From assembly GCA_018819005.1 (NCBI GenBank), contig JAHJQU010000254.1, positions 1 to 13,483 of the forward strand: a DNA stretch of 13,483 nt. Direction: 5' to 3'. This DNA is from Pseudomonadota bacterium. Its GTDB lineage: Bacteria > Desulfobacterota > Desulfobacteria > Desulfobacterales > RPRI01. Both the position numbers and the translations under genes were made by a program. This document shows positions 1 through 7,160 of the stretch, one piece after another. The notes beneath the pieces were generated by a model. The model searched no databases. It was not told where the DNA came from and saw only the letters and a list, made by a program, of their open reading frames with translations. Numbering within the stretch: the first letter of the stretch is position 1; every line of letters starts with the position of its first letter.

Positions 1-13
1 ATAAACAACCGGA

Positions 14-33
14 AACCAGAAACTATAAACCAG
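14..33. repeat. Short dispersed repeat unit at the left end
   Basis: AACCAGAAACTATAAACCAG, with a shifted partial repetition around it (ACCGGAAACCAGAAAC and ACCAGAAACCC). It matches the arms of the palindrome at 9574-9633. It sits downstream of the 617-aa ACAD stop and may be one arm of an element cut off by the window edge. Confidence 0.55.
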
Positions 34-45
34 AAACCCTTTAAA

Positions 46-1899
46 TTATCCTCCGAAAGATTCCTCCGGCATATCAATAGGCGCGCCATTGATGTTTAAT
101 ATGGCATCCATGTTTCCCATTGTTTTCGGAAGAACACTGCAAATAAAGTATTCGGCTGTCCGGTACTGGCCCTCGTAATATGCCACATTTTTATTTTTTG
201 ACGCCATTTCCCTGATTGCCGGGCCGTCGGCATTTCCAGCGAGTTTTTCGAGTTTCGGTATGGCGATCGAAGCCCGCCACAGGTGCATCCATGCCATAAT
301 GACATCGCCCATAACATCCAACAGGGGACTTGCAAAGGCAAAGGCCGTAAGAACCTTTTCAGACATGGCTATTTTCCCGATGTGATGCGTTATTTTGCCA
401 AGCTTATTAACGGCGGCTTCGACTTTTTCGGCGGAGTCTTTCAGTTTCGCATGCTTCTTTGCTTCAGCGATTGTTTTATTCATTTCACCAAGAAGCTCCA
501 TGAAAGGCTTTCCGTTTTTCATGCCCAGCTTGCGGCCAAGCAAATCCATAGCCTGGATACCGTTTGTCCCTTCATAGAGGCTGGTTATCTTGCAGTCTCT
601 TAAGAGCTGTTCAACGGGAAATTCTGCAATGTATCCGTATCCACCGTAAACCTGAACGGACTGCGTGCATACCTCGAAAGCCTTGTCCGAGCAGTATGCC
701 TTGATAATGGGAGTCAGGATTTCAACGTAGCCCCAATATTTTTCTCTTTCTTCCTTGCTTTCCGATGTGTTCAGGATGTCGAAACAATTGCCTATGTAAT
801 AAATAAAACTTCTCATTCCTTCAACATGGGCTTTCATCCAGATCAGCATGCGGCGTACATCGGGATGTTCGATTATGGGAACCCTCGGAGCGCTCTGATC
901 GAACATCTTTAAAAGAGGTCTTCCCTGCACGCGTTTTCTCGCGTAGTTCAGAGCATGCAAGTAGGCGGCGCTTGCCATGGAAAAAGCCTGAACCCCGACG
1001 CCGAGTCGGGCTTCATTCATCATGTGAAACATAACCTTCATTCCCTTGTTCTCTTCGCCAAGAAGCGTGCCGCGGCATTTGCCCTTGCTTCCCAATGATA
1101 AGCTGCATGTTGAGCTTCCGTGAATACCCATCTTCTCTTCAATGCCTGTGCAGACTACATCGTTTGGTTCCCCGAGGCTTCCGTCGTCATTAACCCATAT
1201 TTTGGGGACTATAAACAGGGATATTCCCTTTGTGCCTTCGGGAGCTCCTTCAATGCGCGCCAGAACAGGGTGTATTATATTCTCTGTAAGATCCTGCTCT
1301 CCGCCAGTTATGAAGATCTTGTTTCCGGTAATGGAATATGTGCCGTCAGGATTCTTTTTCGCGGAAGTTGTCAGATTCCCGACATCGGAGCCTGCTTCAG
1401 GTTCCGTCAAAAGCATGGAGCCGCCCCAGTGCCCGGAGTACATCTTCCCGAGGAATAGCTCCTTTTGTTTTGGCGTTCCGAAAATTTCAACAAGCTTTCC
1501 TGCGCCGTGGCACAGGCCGGGATACGTCGAAAAGGAACAGTTTGCCCCGTTGAAATATTCGGCTGCCGATATGGCAACCGTGATTGGAAGACCCTGGCCG
1601 CCCACAGCAGGATCATCGAGCATCGCGATCCATTCGCCTTTCCGGTAAAGGTCAAATACCCGGTGAAAAGAAGAGGGCACCATTACTTTTCCGTTTTCAA
1701 ACCGGCACCCTTCCCTGTCGCCCGGAGCATTTGCGGGAAGAAGCTCCTTTATTGCAAGATTGCGCGCCTCCGAAATAATGAGGTCGATAGCTTTTTTGTT
1801 GAATTCACGATACTTTTCACACTTAATCAGTTCCTCGATTCCCAATTGTTCAAAAAGGACAAAATCAATGTCCCTCCTGTCTGCTATTTCCTGTGCCAT
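46..1899 (-). CDS. Large acyl-CoA dehydrogenase (DmdC/FadE5 type, 617 aa)
   Basis: FAD-dependent acyl-CoA dehydrogenase that would oxidise an acyl-CoA to the 2-enoyl-CoA and pass electrons to ETF. At 617 aa it is far longer than the usual ~380 aa, matching the subfamily with an extra C-terminal helical domain (FadE5, and DmdC, the 3-methylmercaptopropionyl-CoA dehydrogenase). Seen: an N-terminal extension; the FAD/substrate motif TEPEAGSD at residues 165-172; ARKRVQGRP near 320-328; QVYGGYGY near 416-423; LYEGTNGIQ at 441-449, whose E443 is the expected catalytic base; and a helical tail from about 460. The start is supported by AAGGA seven bases upstream. It is the last gene of the run, separated from the preceding ACAD by a palindromic repeat, so it may be read through or have its own promoter. 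The substrate is unknown; a DmdC-like role is not implied by the family match alone. Confidence 0.93.
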   Translation of the reverse strand: MAQEIADRRDIDFVLFEQLGIEELIKCEKYREFNKKAIDLIISEARNLAIKELLPANAPGDREGCRFENGKVMVPSSFHRVFDLYRKGEWIAMLDDPAVGGQGLPITVAISAAEYFNGANCSFSTYPGLCHGAGKLVEIFGTPKQKELFLGKMYSGHWGGSMLLTEPEAGSDVGNLTTSAKKNPDGTYSITGNKIFITGGEQDLTENIIHPVLARIEGAPEGTKGISLFIVPKIWVNDDGSLGEPNDVVCTGIEEKMGIHGSSTCSLSLGSKGKCRGTLLGEENKGMKVMFHMMNEARLGVGVQAFSMASAAYLHALNYARKRVQGRPLLKMFDQSAPRVPIIEHPDVRRMLIWMKAHVEGMRSFIYYIGNCFDILNTSESKEEREKYWGYVEILTPIIKAYCSDKAFEVCTQSVQVYGGYGYIAEFPVEQLLRDCKITSLYEGTNGIQAMDLLGRKLGMKNGKPFMELLGEMNKTIAEAKKHAKLKDSAEKVEAAVNKLGKITHHIGKIAMSEKVLTAFAFASPLLDVMGDVIMAWMHLWRASIAIPKLEKLAGNADGPAIREMASKNKNVAYYEGQYRTAEYFICSVLPKTMGNMDAILNINGAPIDMPEESFGG

Positions 1900-1927
1900 A
1901 CTTCTTTCCTTTCGTTTAAGTTAGACG

Positions 1928-2050
1928 GACTTGTAAAAAGTCATTCTCACACAAAGACCACGGAGGACACAAAGAAAAACCTGAATGTTTTCAATAGGCC
2001 TTTCTTCGTGCCTTTGTGACTTCGTGTGAAAATTCATATTTTTTACGAAC
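1928..2050. repeat. Dispersed palindromic repeat, copy A, with outer inverted flanks
   Basis: The core at 1944-2032 (89 bp) starts TTCTCACACAAAG and ends CGTGTGAAAA, so its ends are inverted to each other, with an inner CACAAAG/CTTTGTG pair. A second copy of identical length lies at 10412-10500; by eye about 10 of 89 positions differ. Outside the core, GACTTGTAAAAA (from 1928) and TTTTTTACGAAC (to 2050) form another inverted pair resembling the ends of the element at 4141-4266. It fills the gap between two ACAD genes, contains no gene and would form a hairpin in the transcript. A non-autonomous palindromic element (MITE-like) is the most likely explanation. Confidence 0.8.
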
Positions 2051-2053
2051 CAA

Positions 2054-3217
2054 TTATATTATAAACTTAGAGATTATCTCCTTCATTATTTCGGTTGTTC
2101 CCCCGCCTATAGACAAAATCCTGTTGTCACGGAAGAGTCTTTCGACAAGATACCCACGCATGAACCCGTAACCGCCGAATATCTGTACAGCCTCATATGT
2201 GACCTTGTCGCTGACGCTTGTGGCAAAATTCTTGGCCATTGAAATTTCTTTTATCTGGTTTGCCCCAGAATCGATCTTTGCGGCTATACGGTATGTGAAT
2301 TCCCGGCTCACTTCAACGAGAGTAGCCATTTCGACAAGCTTGTGGCGGATTACCTGAAAACCCTTTATGGGACGGCCAAAAGCTTCTCTCTTTTTAGCAT
2401 ATTTCAAGGATTCTTCAAGAGCCATCTGCGCGGTCATATTGGCCATTATGGAAAGCTGGAGCCTTTCGGTCTGAAAATTTTCCATAATGCCGTAAAAGCC
2501 CTCGTTTTCTTTACCGATAAGATTTTCAGCAGGAACCCGGCAGTCGTCAAAAAATATCTGGGCTGTATCGGAAGCCCACCACCCGGTTTTTTTCAGCTTG
2601 TTTGAGACCGAATACCCTGGAGTATCTGATTCAATAATAAGAAGGCTTATTCCGTGAGCTCCATTTTCTCCGGTTCTTACCGCGCATGTTATCTGATCAG
2701 CCCTGCATCCGCTTGTGATAAAAGTCTTGCTCCCGTTAACAATATAATGATTGCCGTCCTTTACCGCTGTGGTCCTGATACTTGCGACATCGGAGCCTCC
2801 TTCAGGCTCGGTAATGGCAAGAGCGGCTATTTTCTCACCAGCCAGAACGGGTTTTACAAATTTCTCCTTCTGCTCTTTGGTTCCGGATCTCACAATGGGA
2901 GGTATAGCAATATTAAGAGAGCCGAGTCCGGCAACAAGTCCTCCTGAACCGGAGCGCATGAGTTCTTCCCAGACGGCTATCTGGAAAAATATGTCTCCGG
3001 GAATTCCTCCCAGTTCCTCAGGATATCCTGTTCCAAGTATTCCGACTTCCGCAGCTTTTTTGTAAAGGGAGCGCGGAAATTCGCATTCTTCTTCCCATTC
3101 CTCGATAAAAGGAATAATCTCCTTGCCGACAAATTCCTTTACGGAGCGGCGAACCATTTCATGGGCTTTCCCGAAGTATTCCTGGCAGGAAGCCTTCGCA
3201 GCAAATTCAAGTGCCAT
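2054..3217 (-). CDS. Acyl-CoA dehydrogenase, LCAD/isovaleryl-CoA dehydrogenase type (387 aa)
   Basis: Full-length ACAD of normal size, oxidising an acyl-CoA to the 2-enoyl-CoA with FAD and ETF. Seen: TEPEGGSD at residues 136-143 (FAD and substrate contact), KKREAFGRPI near 275-284, QIFGGYGFMRGY near 345-356. The C-terminal position that carries the catalytic Glu in MCAD-type enzymes (YEGT) is GGGT here (371-374). A Glu is instead present at E251 in QTERL, the helix-G site used by long-chain and isovaleryl-CoA dehydrogenases, so the enzyme is probably active with that alternative base. This arrangement is often linked to branched or long substrates, but it does not fix the substrate. The start is supported by GAGG six bases upstream, overlapping the TGA stop of the DUF35-MaoC gene. 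The 8-bp gap implies co-transcription and translational coupling. Confidence 0.95.
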   Translation of the reverse strand: MALEFAAKASCQEYFGKAHEMVRRSVKEFVGKEIIPFIEEWEEECEFPRSLYKKAAEVGILGTGYPEELGGIPGDIFFQIAVWEELMRSGSGGLVAGLGSLNIAIPPIVRSGTKEQKEKFVKPVLAGEKIAALAITEPEGGSDVASIRTTAVKDGNHYIVNGSKTFITSGCRADQITCAVRTGENGAHGISLLIIESDTPGYSVSNKLKKTGWWASDTAQIFFDDCRVPAENLIGKENEGFYGIMENFQTERLQLSIMANMTAQMALEESLKYAKKREAFGRPIKGFQVIRHKLVEMATLVEVSREFTYRIAAKIDSGANQIKEISMAKNFATSVSDKVTYEAVQIFGGYGFMRGYLVERLFRDNRILSIGGGTTEIMKEIISKFII

Positions 3218-3225
3218 ATCTTACC

Positions 3226-4125
3226 TCACATTTCCTGCGCCATCGGAGCAGGAGGCATTACAAGCGCAGAGCCTTCCGCCACGATTTCGCCTTTCTGGTT
3301 TGTCCATGTAAGCTCCATCCTGACCCAGCGCTTCTTTTCAATCTTTTCAGAAACTTCGCCTGTTGCGGTTATGGTGTCGCCAAAATATGTCGGAGCTTTA
3401 AAACGGCAGGTTATTTCGAGAGCGACCGTTCCGAGTCCGGGAAGTTTCATGCCCAGTACCGGAGCGATAAGGCTCTGGGGAAGGGCGCCATGGGCGATTC
3501 TTGTACCGAAAGGAGTCGCTTTTGCAAATTCCTCGTTTAAATGCATGGGGTTGAAATCGCCAGAGATTCCGGCAAAAAGGTAAACATCTGTTTCTGAAAT
3601 CGTTTTTGTAAAAGAGGCGGACATGCCGACTTCAAGCTCGTCGTATGTGAAGCCCAGTTCGAACTTCGGTTTTTCATCAGACCTGAAATGATCAATATCC
3701 ATTATGGTGGAAGTGCTTTTTTTCGCAAATATGGCTTTAACTTTCAGGCCTGTGCGCATTTTGCTTAAGGGGATGCCTTTGACTATATGAGCTATCGGCG
3801 TATCAGAACCGGTTATTTTGATAAGGGCGAGAATATACGGTGGTTTTACAGGCTGATGAGGTTCTTCATATCTTATGATGGTAAAGCCGGTGACAATCCC
3901 CGTATTTTTCAGCTCAACCCAGTTTTCGGATATGTTTGAAAAGCAGTGCTCGCAAATAGTTCTGGGCGGAACAAAAACCTTGTTGCACTTGTCGCATTTT
4001 AAACCCATAATTTTCTTATCCCTTAAAGAGATAAGAAAACGGCTTCCGGTCCGGCCTGCAAAATACTGGTATGGCAGGGCCAGTTTTCCTTCAACAATAA
4101 AGCAGTCATCTTTGGCTGAATGCAT
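3226..4125 (-). CDS. DUF35 zinc-ribbon/OB-fold protein fused to MaoC-type enoyl-CoA hydratase (299 aa)
   Basis: Two-domain protein. The N-terminal half (about 35-150) is a DUF35 module: zinc ribbon with C44, C47, C58 and C61 (CDKC, then ICEHC), followed by an OB-fold. The C-terminal half (about 160-290) is a MaoC hot-dog hydratase with GDFNPMH, giving the catalytic pair D190 and H195 spaced as in R-specific enoyl-CoA hydratases. It should add water to a 2-enoyl-CoA. In the steroid degrader protein ChsH2 the same two domains occur in the reverse order, and its DUF35 domain binds the aldolase Ltp2; by analogy this DUF35 may dock one of the thiolase-fold proteins at 7161-9502. The frame stays open upstream to an ATG at 4218, but those 31 codons come from the palindromic element at 4141-4266. 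The ATG at 4125 has AGAAGGAGAG just upstream and is chosen as the start. Confidence 0.92.
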   Translation of the reverse strand: MHSAKDDCFIVEGKLALPYQYFAGRTGSRFLISLRDKKIMGLKCDKCNKVFVPPRTICEHCFSNISENWVELKNTGIVTGFTIIRYEEPHQPVKPPYILALIKITGSDTPIAHIVKGIPLSKMRTGLKVKAIFAKKSTSTIMDIDHFRSDEKPKFELGFTYDELEVGMSASFTKTISETDVYLFAGISGDFNPMHLNEEFAKATPFGTRIAHGALPQSLIAPVLGMKLPGLGTVALEITCRFKAPTYFGDTITATGEVSEKIEKKRWVRMELTWTNQKGEIVAEGSALVMPPAPMAQEM

Positions 4126-4130
4126 TAGAT

Positions 4131-4140
4131 CTCTCCTTCT
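4131..4140 (-). promoter_or_regulatory. Ribosome binding site deciding the DUF35-MaoC start
   Basis: On the minus strand this reads AGAAGGAGAG, ending five bases before the ATG at 4125-4123. It directly abuts the palindromic element that begins at 4141. The longer in-frame start at 4218 lies inside that element and has no comparable site, so the shorter 299-aa protein is preferred. Confidence 0.8.
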
Positions 4141-4266
4141 GACGACTTCGTAAAAAATCCACCTGCTGTGTTGCGCTTCATCTTTCGTCATTGCAGCGTA
4201 CCAGTAAGTACGCTTCATTCCTCAAGTTTTGCGCGCCTTGCATCTGGAGCTTTTTACTTTGTCGTC
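4141..4266. repeat. 126-bp palindromic (MITE-like) intergenic element
   Basis: The element begins GACGACTTCGTAAAAAATCC and ends TTTTTACTTTGTCGTC, giving imperfect terminal inverted repeats (GACGAC, three mismatches, then GTAAAAA). At its centre GCGTAC (4196-4201) pairs with GTACGC (4208-4213) around a six-base loop. It occupies almost the whole gap between the ligase-fusion stop (4271) and the ribosome binding site of the DUF35-MaoC gene. Because it is open in one frame on the minus strand, it adds a false N-terminal extension to the downstream gene. It could form a long hairpin in the transcript and change the ratio of the flanking proteins; that effect is inference. Confidence 0.8.
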
Positions 4267-4270
4267 ATAT

Positions 4271-6958
4271 TTAGTCGATTATTTCAAAATATTTTATGTC
4301 AGTTATTGCTCCGATACGCTCTTCGTTCCATACAGGACGAACCCTTGCACCTTTTCTGGCTCTTTCTATGTCCGAGGGTTTAAGCTCATGCCAGAGGGTT
4401 TCATGCCCCTTGCACCCTTCAAGAAGAAAATGAGCCGAACAATAAGGAGTTTCCCTGCTTTCTCCTGTAAGCGGGTCCGGGCTCGCATAGTACGCGATGT
4501 CGCATATGGTTATAACACCTTCAGGGCCGACTTCGACCCAGTCTGTCGCTCTGACCCTGCATTCCGCGCAAATTTCCCTTGGCGGGAGCTGAAGCCTTCC
4601 GCATTCCGGGCATTTATTTGCCATTATTTTTTTCTCGCTGAAGGCTTTTAAGAATTTCCCCATGACAGGGCCTGTTGCAAATCTCTGTGGTATCGAAAGA
4701 ACCTGCTTGATTCTTATCAGTTCTTCCTGTTTTTCCTCTTCCGCTCCGGCAGGACCGGGAGGTGTGTATTTCCTGAAAAACTGTGTAGCTTTCATGAGAA
4801 GACCCATGTCGCCTTCGACCTTGAGCCTTCCTGAAGAGAAAGCGGACATTCCGTCGAGAGTTCCGAGAGTGATTGCAATCCAGTCCTTGGCGGAAATCGT
4901 AGTGGTAACGTTGGGAGTGTGCAGGTCTGCGAGGACTTTCACAACGCCGTCTTTTAAGGATACAGTCCATTCACCGCCGCCCGTCCCCGTGATTACATAC
5001 CCGTAATTGGCGGTGATTCCTTTTACTCCGTCAGGGTTCACCCGGGATTCCATCGTTCCGAAAATATCTTCAACTGTTACAACCGGCGCGGCTTTTGGGG
5101 GTGTATATTTTTTGAAGAACTGGGTTGCCTTCATGAGAAGCCCCATGTCACCTTCTACCTTGAGTCTGCCTGAAGAGAAAGCGGACATTCCGTCGAGAGT
5201 TCCGAGCGTGATTGCAACCCAGTCCTTGGCGGAAATTGTGGTGGTAACGTTGGGAGTGTGCAGGCCTTTTACGACTTTCACAATGCCGTCTTTGACAGAT
5301 ACGGTCCATTCACCACCGCCCGTTCCTGTGATTACATATCCGTAATTGGCAGTGATTCCTTTGACTCCATCAGTGTTTACGCGGGATTCCATCGTTCCGA
5401 AAATATCTTCAACCGTTGCTTCAGGCGCCTCGCTTTTCTTTGGCCTTGGAGTGAGTCCCCAGATACGCAGATCTTTTTTCAATACCTTTCCGATCGGGCT
5501 TCTCGGGAAGTCCTCGTCGATAATTTCAACATATTTCGGAACCTTGAAATTGGCCAGGTTTTTCCTGCAGAAATCAACCACTTCCTCTTCGGTAAGAGAG
5601 TCATCAAGAGGCACAATAAAAACTTTCACCTCTTCGCCCATCGTCTTGTCAGGCACACCGACTGTCGCAGCTTCCTGGATCTTTGGGTGAGTTGCAAGGA
5701 GATTGTCAATTTCTTTCGGGTATATGTTTTCGCCACCTCTTATAATCATATCCTTTATTCTGTCGACAATGAATATATACCCGTCGTCATCCTTGTAGCC
5801 GACATCTCCGGTATGCAGAAATCCATTTATAATTGTTTTTGCCGTTTCTTCGGGTCGATTGTAATACCCTTTCATAACAGCATCCCCGCCGATAATAATT
5901 TCGCCTGCTGCACCGGAAGGAAGCTCATTGCCCTGTTCACTTACAATTTTTATGGTCTGCCCGGGAAGCGGAAGGCCAATCGATCCGATTTTGCGAACCC
6001 CGTCCCGCGGATTTATGGTGCTGACGCATGTTGCTTCGGTGAGGCCGTATCCTTCCACAATAGGAATATTGAAAATTTCCTGAAATTTTGTAAATGTTTC
6101 AGGGGTTAAAGGGGCAGCTCCACAGACTCCGAATTTTAAAGAGCTTAAGTCGAATTTCTGGCGTGTCGGATCGGTGAGCAGTATCTGATATACGGCAGGC
6201 ACGGCGGACCAGAAATTGACCCTGTATTTATCAACAACTTCCCAGAATTCGCTTGCGCTGAAGCCTTTACGAAGCACTATCTGGTGTCCCATTCCCATGG
6301 AAAAGGTGCATGTCAGCATCGCGTTGACGTGGAACAGGGGCAGGAAGCATAAGAGCACCATTTTTTCGTCGAGTTTCAGGGCTTTTGTTATACCGTCAAC
6401 ATCAGCCAGAACATTCCTGTGGGATAAGAGAACTCCTTTCGGATTGCCGGTTGTGCCGGAAGTATAGAAAATATATGCGATGTCATCTATTTCCGCATCG
6501 CTCTCAACAGGAGTGGAATTCATTTCATTCATCAGGGCGTCAAAAGATATATGGCCGGGCTGGGGAGATTTGCCGACTTCGATCACAACTTCAAGGGAAG
6601 GGCATTTATCTCTGATTTCCTTTAATATGGGAAGATACTGATCTTCTATTATTAGGCCTCTCCCTTTAGAGTCGTTCAAAAGATATTCAACTTCAGGAGC
6701 CTTCCACCAGCCGTTTACGGGCCCTGCTATGGCTCCTATTCTTTGAATTGCGAAATACGAGATGAGTGTTTCCGGGCTGTTCTGAACAAGGACATGGATA
6801 AAATCCCCCTTGCGGAAACCGAGCTTTTTCAATGCGTTTGCAAGGATAAATACGCGTTTACGGAATTCATCGTATGTTATAACACGATCGTAAAAATTGA
6901 GGTAAGTGGAATCCTTGTATTTGTCCGCTGCATTGTCAAGAAAGATTCCGAGATTCAT
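4271..6958 (-). CDS. Acyl-CoA synthetase - SCP2 - SCP2 - DUF35 four-domain fusion (895 aa)
   Basis: Residues 1-505 form a complete AMP-dependent acyl-CoA ligase: P-loop YTSGTTGNPKG (165-175), VEGYGLTEA (302-310 region), LHTGD (381-385), DRIKDMIIRGGENIYP (399-414) and the catalytic Lys in SPIGK (K491). This part should adenylate a carboxylic acid and form its CoA ester. Residues 515-621 and 628-734 are two nearly identical SCP2 sterol-carrier-like domains that would bind a hydrophobic acyl chain. Residues about 748-895 are a DUF35 module with zinc ligands C783, C786, C797 and C800 and an OB-fold; DUF35 modules normally partner thiolase-fold enzymes. Ordinary ligases of this family end near residue 500-560. 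The start has AGGAGG five bases upstream. The frame is intact throughout, so the fusion is not a frameshift artefact. The likely inference is a scaffold that activates, holds and hands the substrate to the thiolase-like proteins encoded just upstream. Confidence 0.93.
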   Translation of the reverse strand: MNLGIFLDNAADKYKDSTYLNFYDRVITYDEFRKRVFILANALKKLGFRKGDFIHVLVQNSPETLISYFAIQRIGAIAGPVNGWWKAPEVEYLLNDSKGRGLIIEDQYLPILKEIRDKCPSLEVVIEVGKSPQPGHISFDALMNEMNSTPVESDAEIDDIAYIFYTSGTTGNPKGVLLSHRNVLADVDGITKALKLDEKMVLLCFLPLFHVNAMLTCTFSMGMGHQIVLRKGFSASEFWEVVDKYRVNFWSAVPAVYQILLTDPTRQKFDLSSLKFGVCGAAPLTPETFTKFQEIFNIPIVEGYGLTEATCVSTINPRDGVRKIGSIGLPLPGQTIKIVSEQGNELPSGAAGEIIIGGDAVMKGYYNRPEETAKTIINGFLHTGDVGYKDDDGYIFIVDRIKDMIIRGGENIYPKEIDNLLATHPKIQEAATVGVPDKTMGEEVKVFIVPLDDSLTEEEVVDFCRKNLANFKVPKYVEIIDEDFPRSPIGKVLKKDLRIWGLTPRPKKSEAPEATVEDIFGTMESRVNTDGVKGITANYGYVITGTGGGEWTVSVKDGIVKVVKGLHTPNVTTTISAKDWVAITLGTLDGMSAFSSGRLKVEGDMGLLMKATQFFKKYTPPKAAPVVTVEDIFGTMESRVNPDGVKGITANYGYVITGTGGGEWTVSLKDGVVKVLADLHTPNVTTTISAKDWIAITLGTLDGMSAFSSGRLKVEGDMGLLMKATQFFRKYTPPGPAGAEEEKQEELIRIKQVLSIPQRFATGPVMGKFLKAFSEKKIMANKCPECGRLQLPPREICAECRVRATDWVEVGPEGVITICDIAYYASPDPLTGESRETPYCSAHFLLEGCKGHETLWHELKPSDIERARKGARVRPVWNEERIGAITDIKYFEIID
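4757..5077 (-). repeat. SCP2 domain repeat, second (C-terminal) copy
   Basis: Encodes residues 628-734 of the ligase fusion. It aligns without gaps to 5096-5416 at an offset of 339 bp (113 codons). By eye 99 of 107 residues are identical, and many stretches are identical in DNA too. It begins TVEDIFGTMESRV and ends QFFRKYTPP. Confidence 0.9.
5096..5416 (-). repeat. SCP2 domain repeat, first (N-terminal) copy
   Basis: Encodes residues 515-621 of the ligase fusion and is the partner of 4757-5077. The residue differences are few and mostly conservative (for example T/P, V/L, I/V, and a VKG to LAD patch near 563-565). The six-residue linker between copies is Pro/Ala-rich (KAAPVV). The pattern indicates a recent in-frame tandem duplication or continuing gene conversion. 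Confidence 0.9.
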
Positions 6959-7004
6959 GATAGCCTCCTGTGCTATATTTTAAATTGTATAGAAATGTTC
7001 TTTT

Positions 7005-7136
7005 GGGACGCAGATAAACACAGAAGTTTAGACGTAGGCTTTTGTGGGTTGTCCGCCACGCTCTTTGGCGGATTAGCTAACAGCCTACAGTCTAATAGCC
7101 TATCTATCTGCGTACATCTGCGAAAATCGGCATCCT
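7005..7136. repeat. Nested palindromic element upstream of the ligase fusion
   Basis: A three-level nested inverted repeat. The innermost arms are TCCGCCA (7052-7058) and TGGCGGA (7066-7072) around seven bases. Next are TAGACGTAGGCT (7029-7040) and AGCCTACAGTCTA (7082-7094), which pair with one gap. The outer ends GGGACGCAGAT (7005) and ATCGGCATCCT (to 7136) pair imperfectly. The element fills most of the 202-bp gap between the thiolase-like gene at 7161 and the ligase start at 6958. The hairpins lack a following U-run on the minus-strand transcript, so this is called a mobile or palindromic repeat rather than a terminator. Confidence 0.7.
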
Positions 7137-7160
7137 AATTTAACGTCATTATTTATTTTG

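Noticed and set aside
1465..2019. 184-codon plus-strand frame running from inside the 617-aa ACAD into the repeat at 1944-2032
   Set aside because: Antisense to a solid coding region and ending in a mobile repeat; no recognisable domain.
4126..4218. 31-codon N-terminal extension of the DUF35-MaoC protein
   Set aside because: It is the translation of the palindromic element at 4141-4266, and the ATG at 4125 has a strong ribosome binding site.
4662..5690. Three abutting plus-strand open frames of 112-114 codons with repeated sequence
   Set aside because: They are the antisense shadow of the SCP2 tandem duplication; their similarity and spacing simply follow the 339-bp repeat period.
5258..6109. 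283-codon open frame on the plus strand opposite the ligase domain
   Set aside because: It lies fully antisense to a frame with complete ligase motifs, its translation is rich in Cys/Phe/His without family signatures, and it has no ribosome binding site.
7052..7072. TCCGCCA/TGGCGGA hairpin as a rho-independent terminator after the thiolase-fold pair
   Set aside because: No U-run follows the stem on the minus-strand transcript, and the stem is the core of a larger palindromic repeat.
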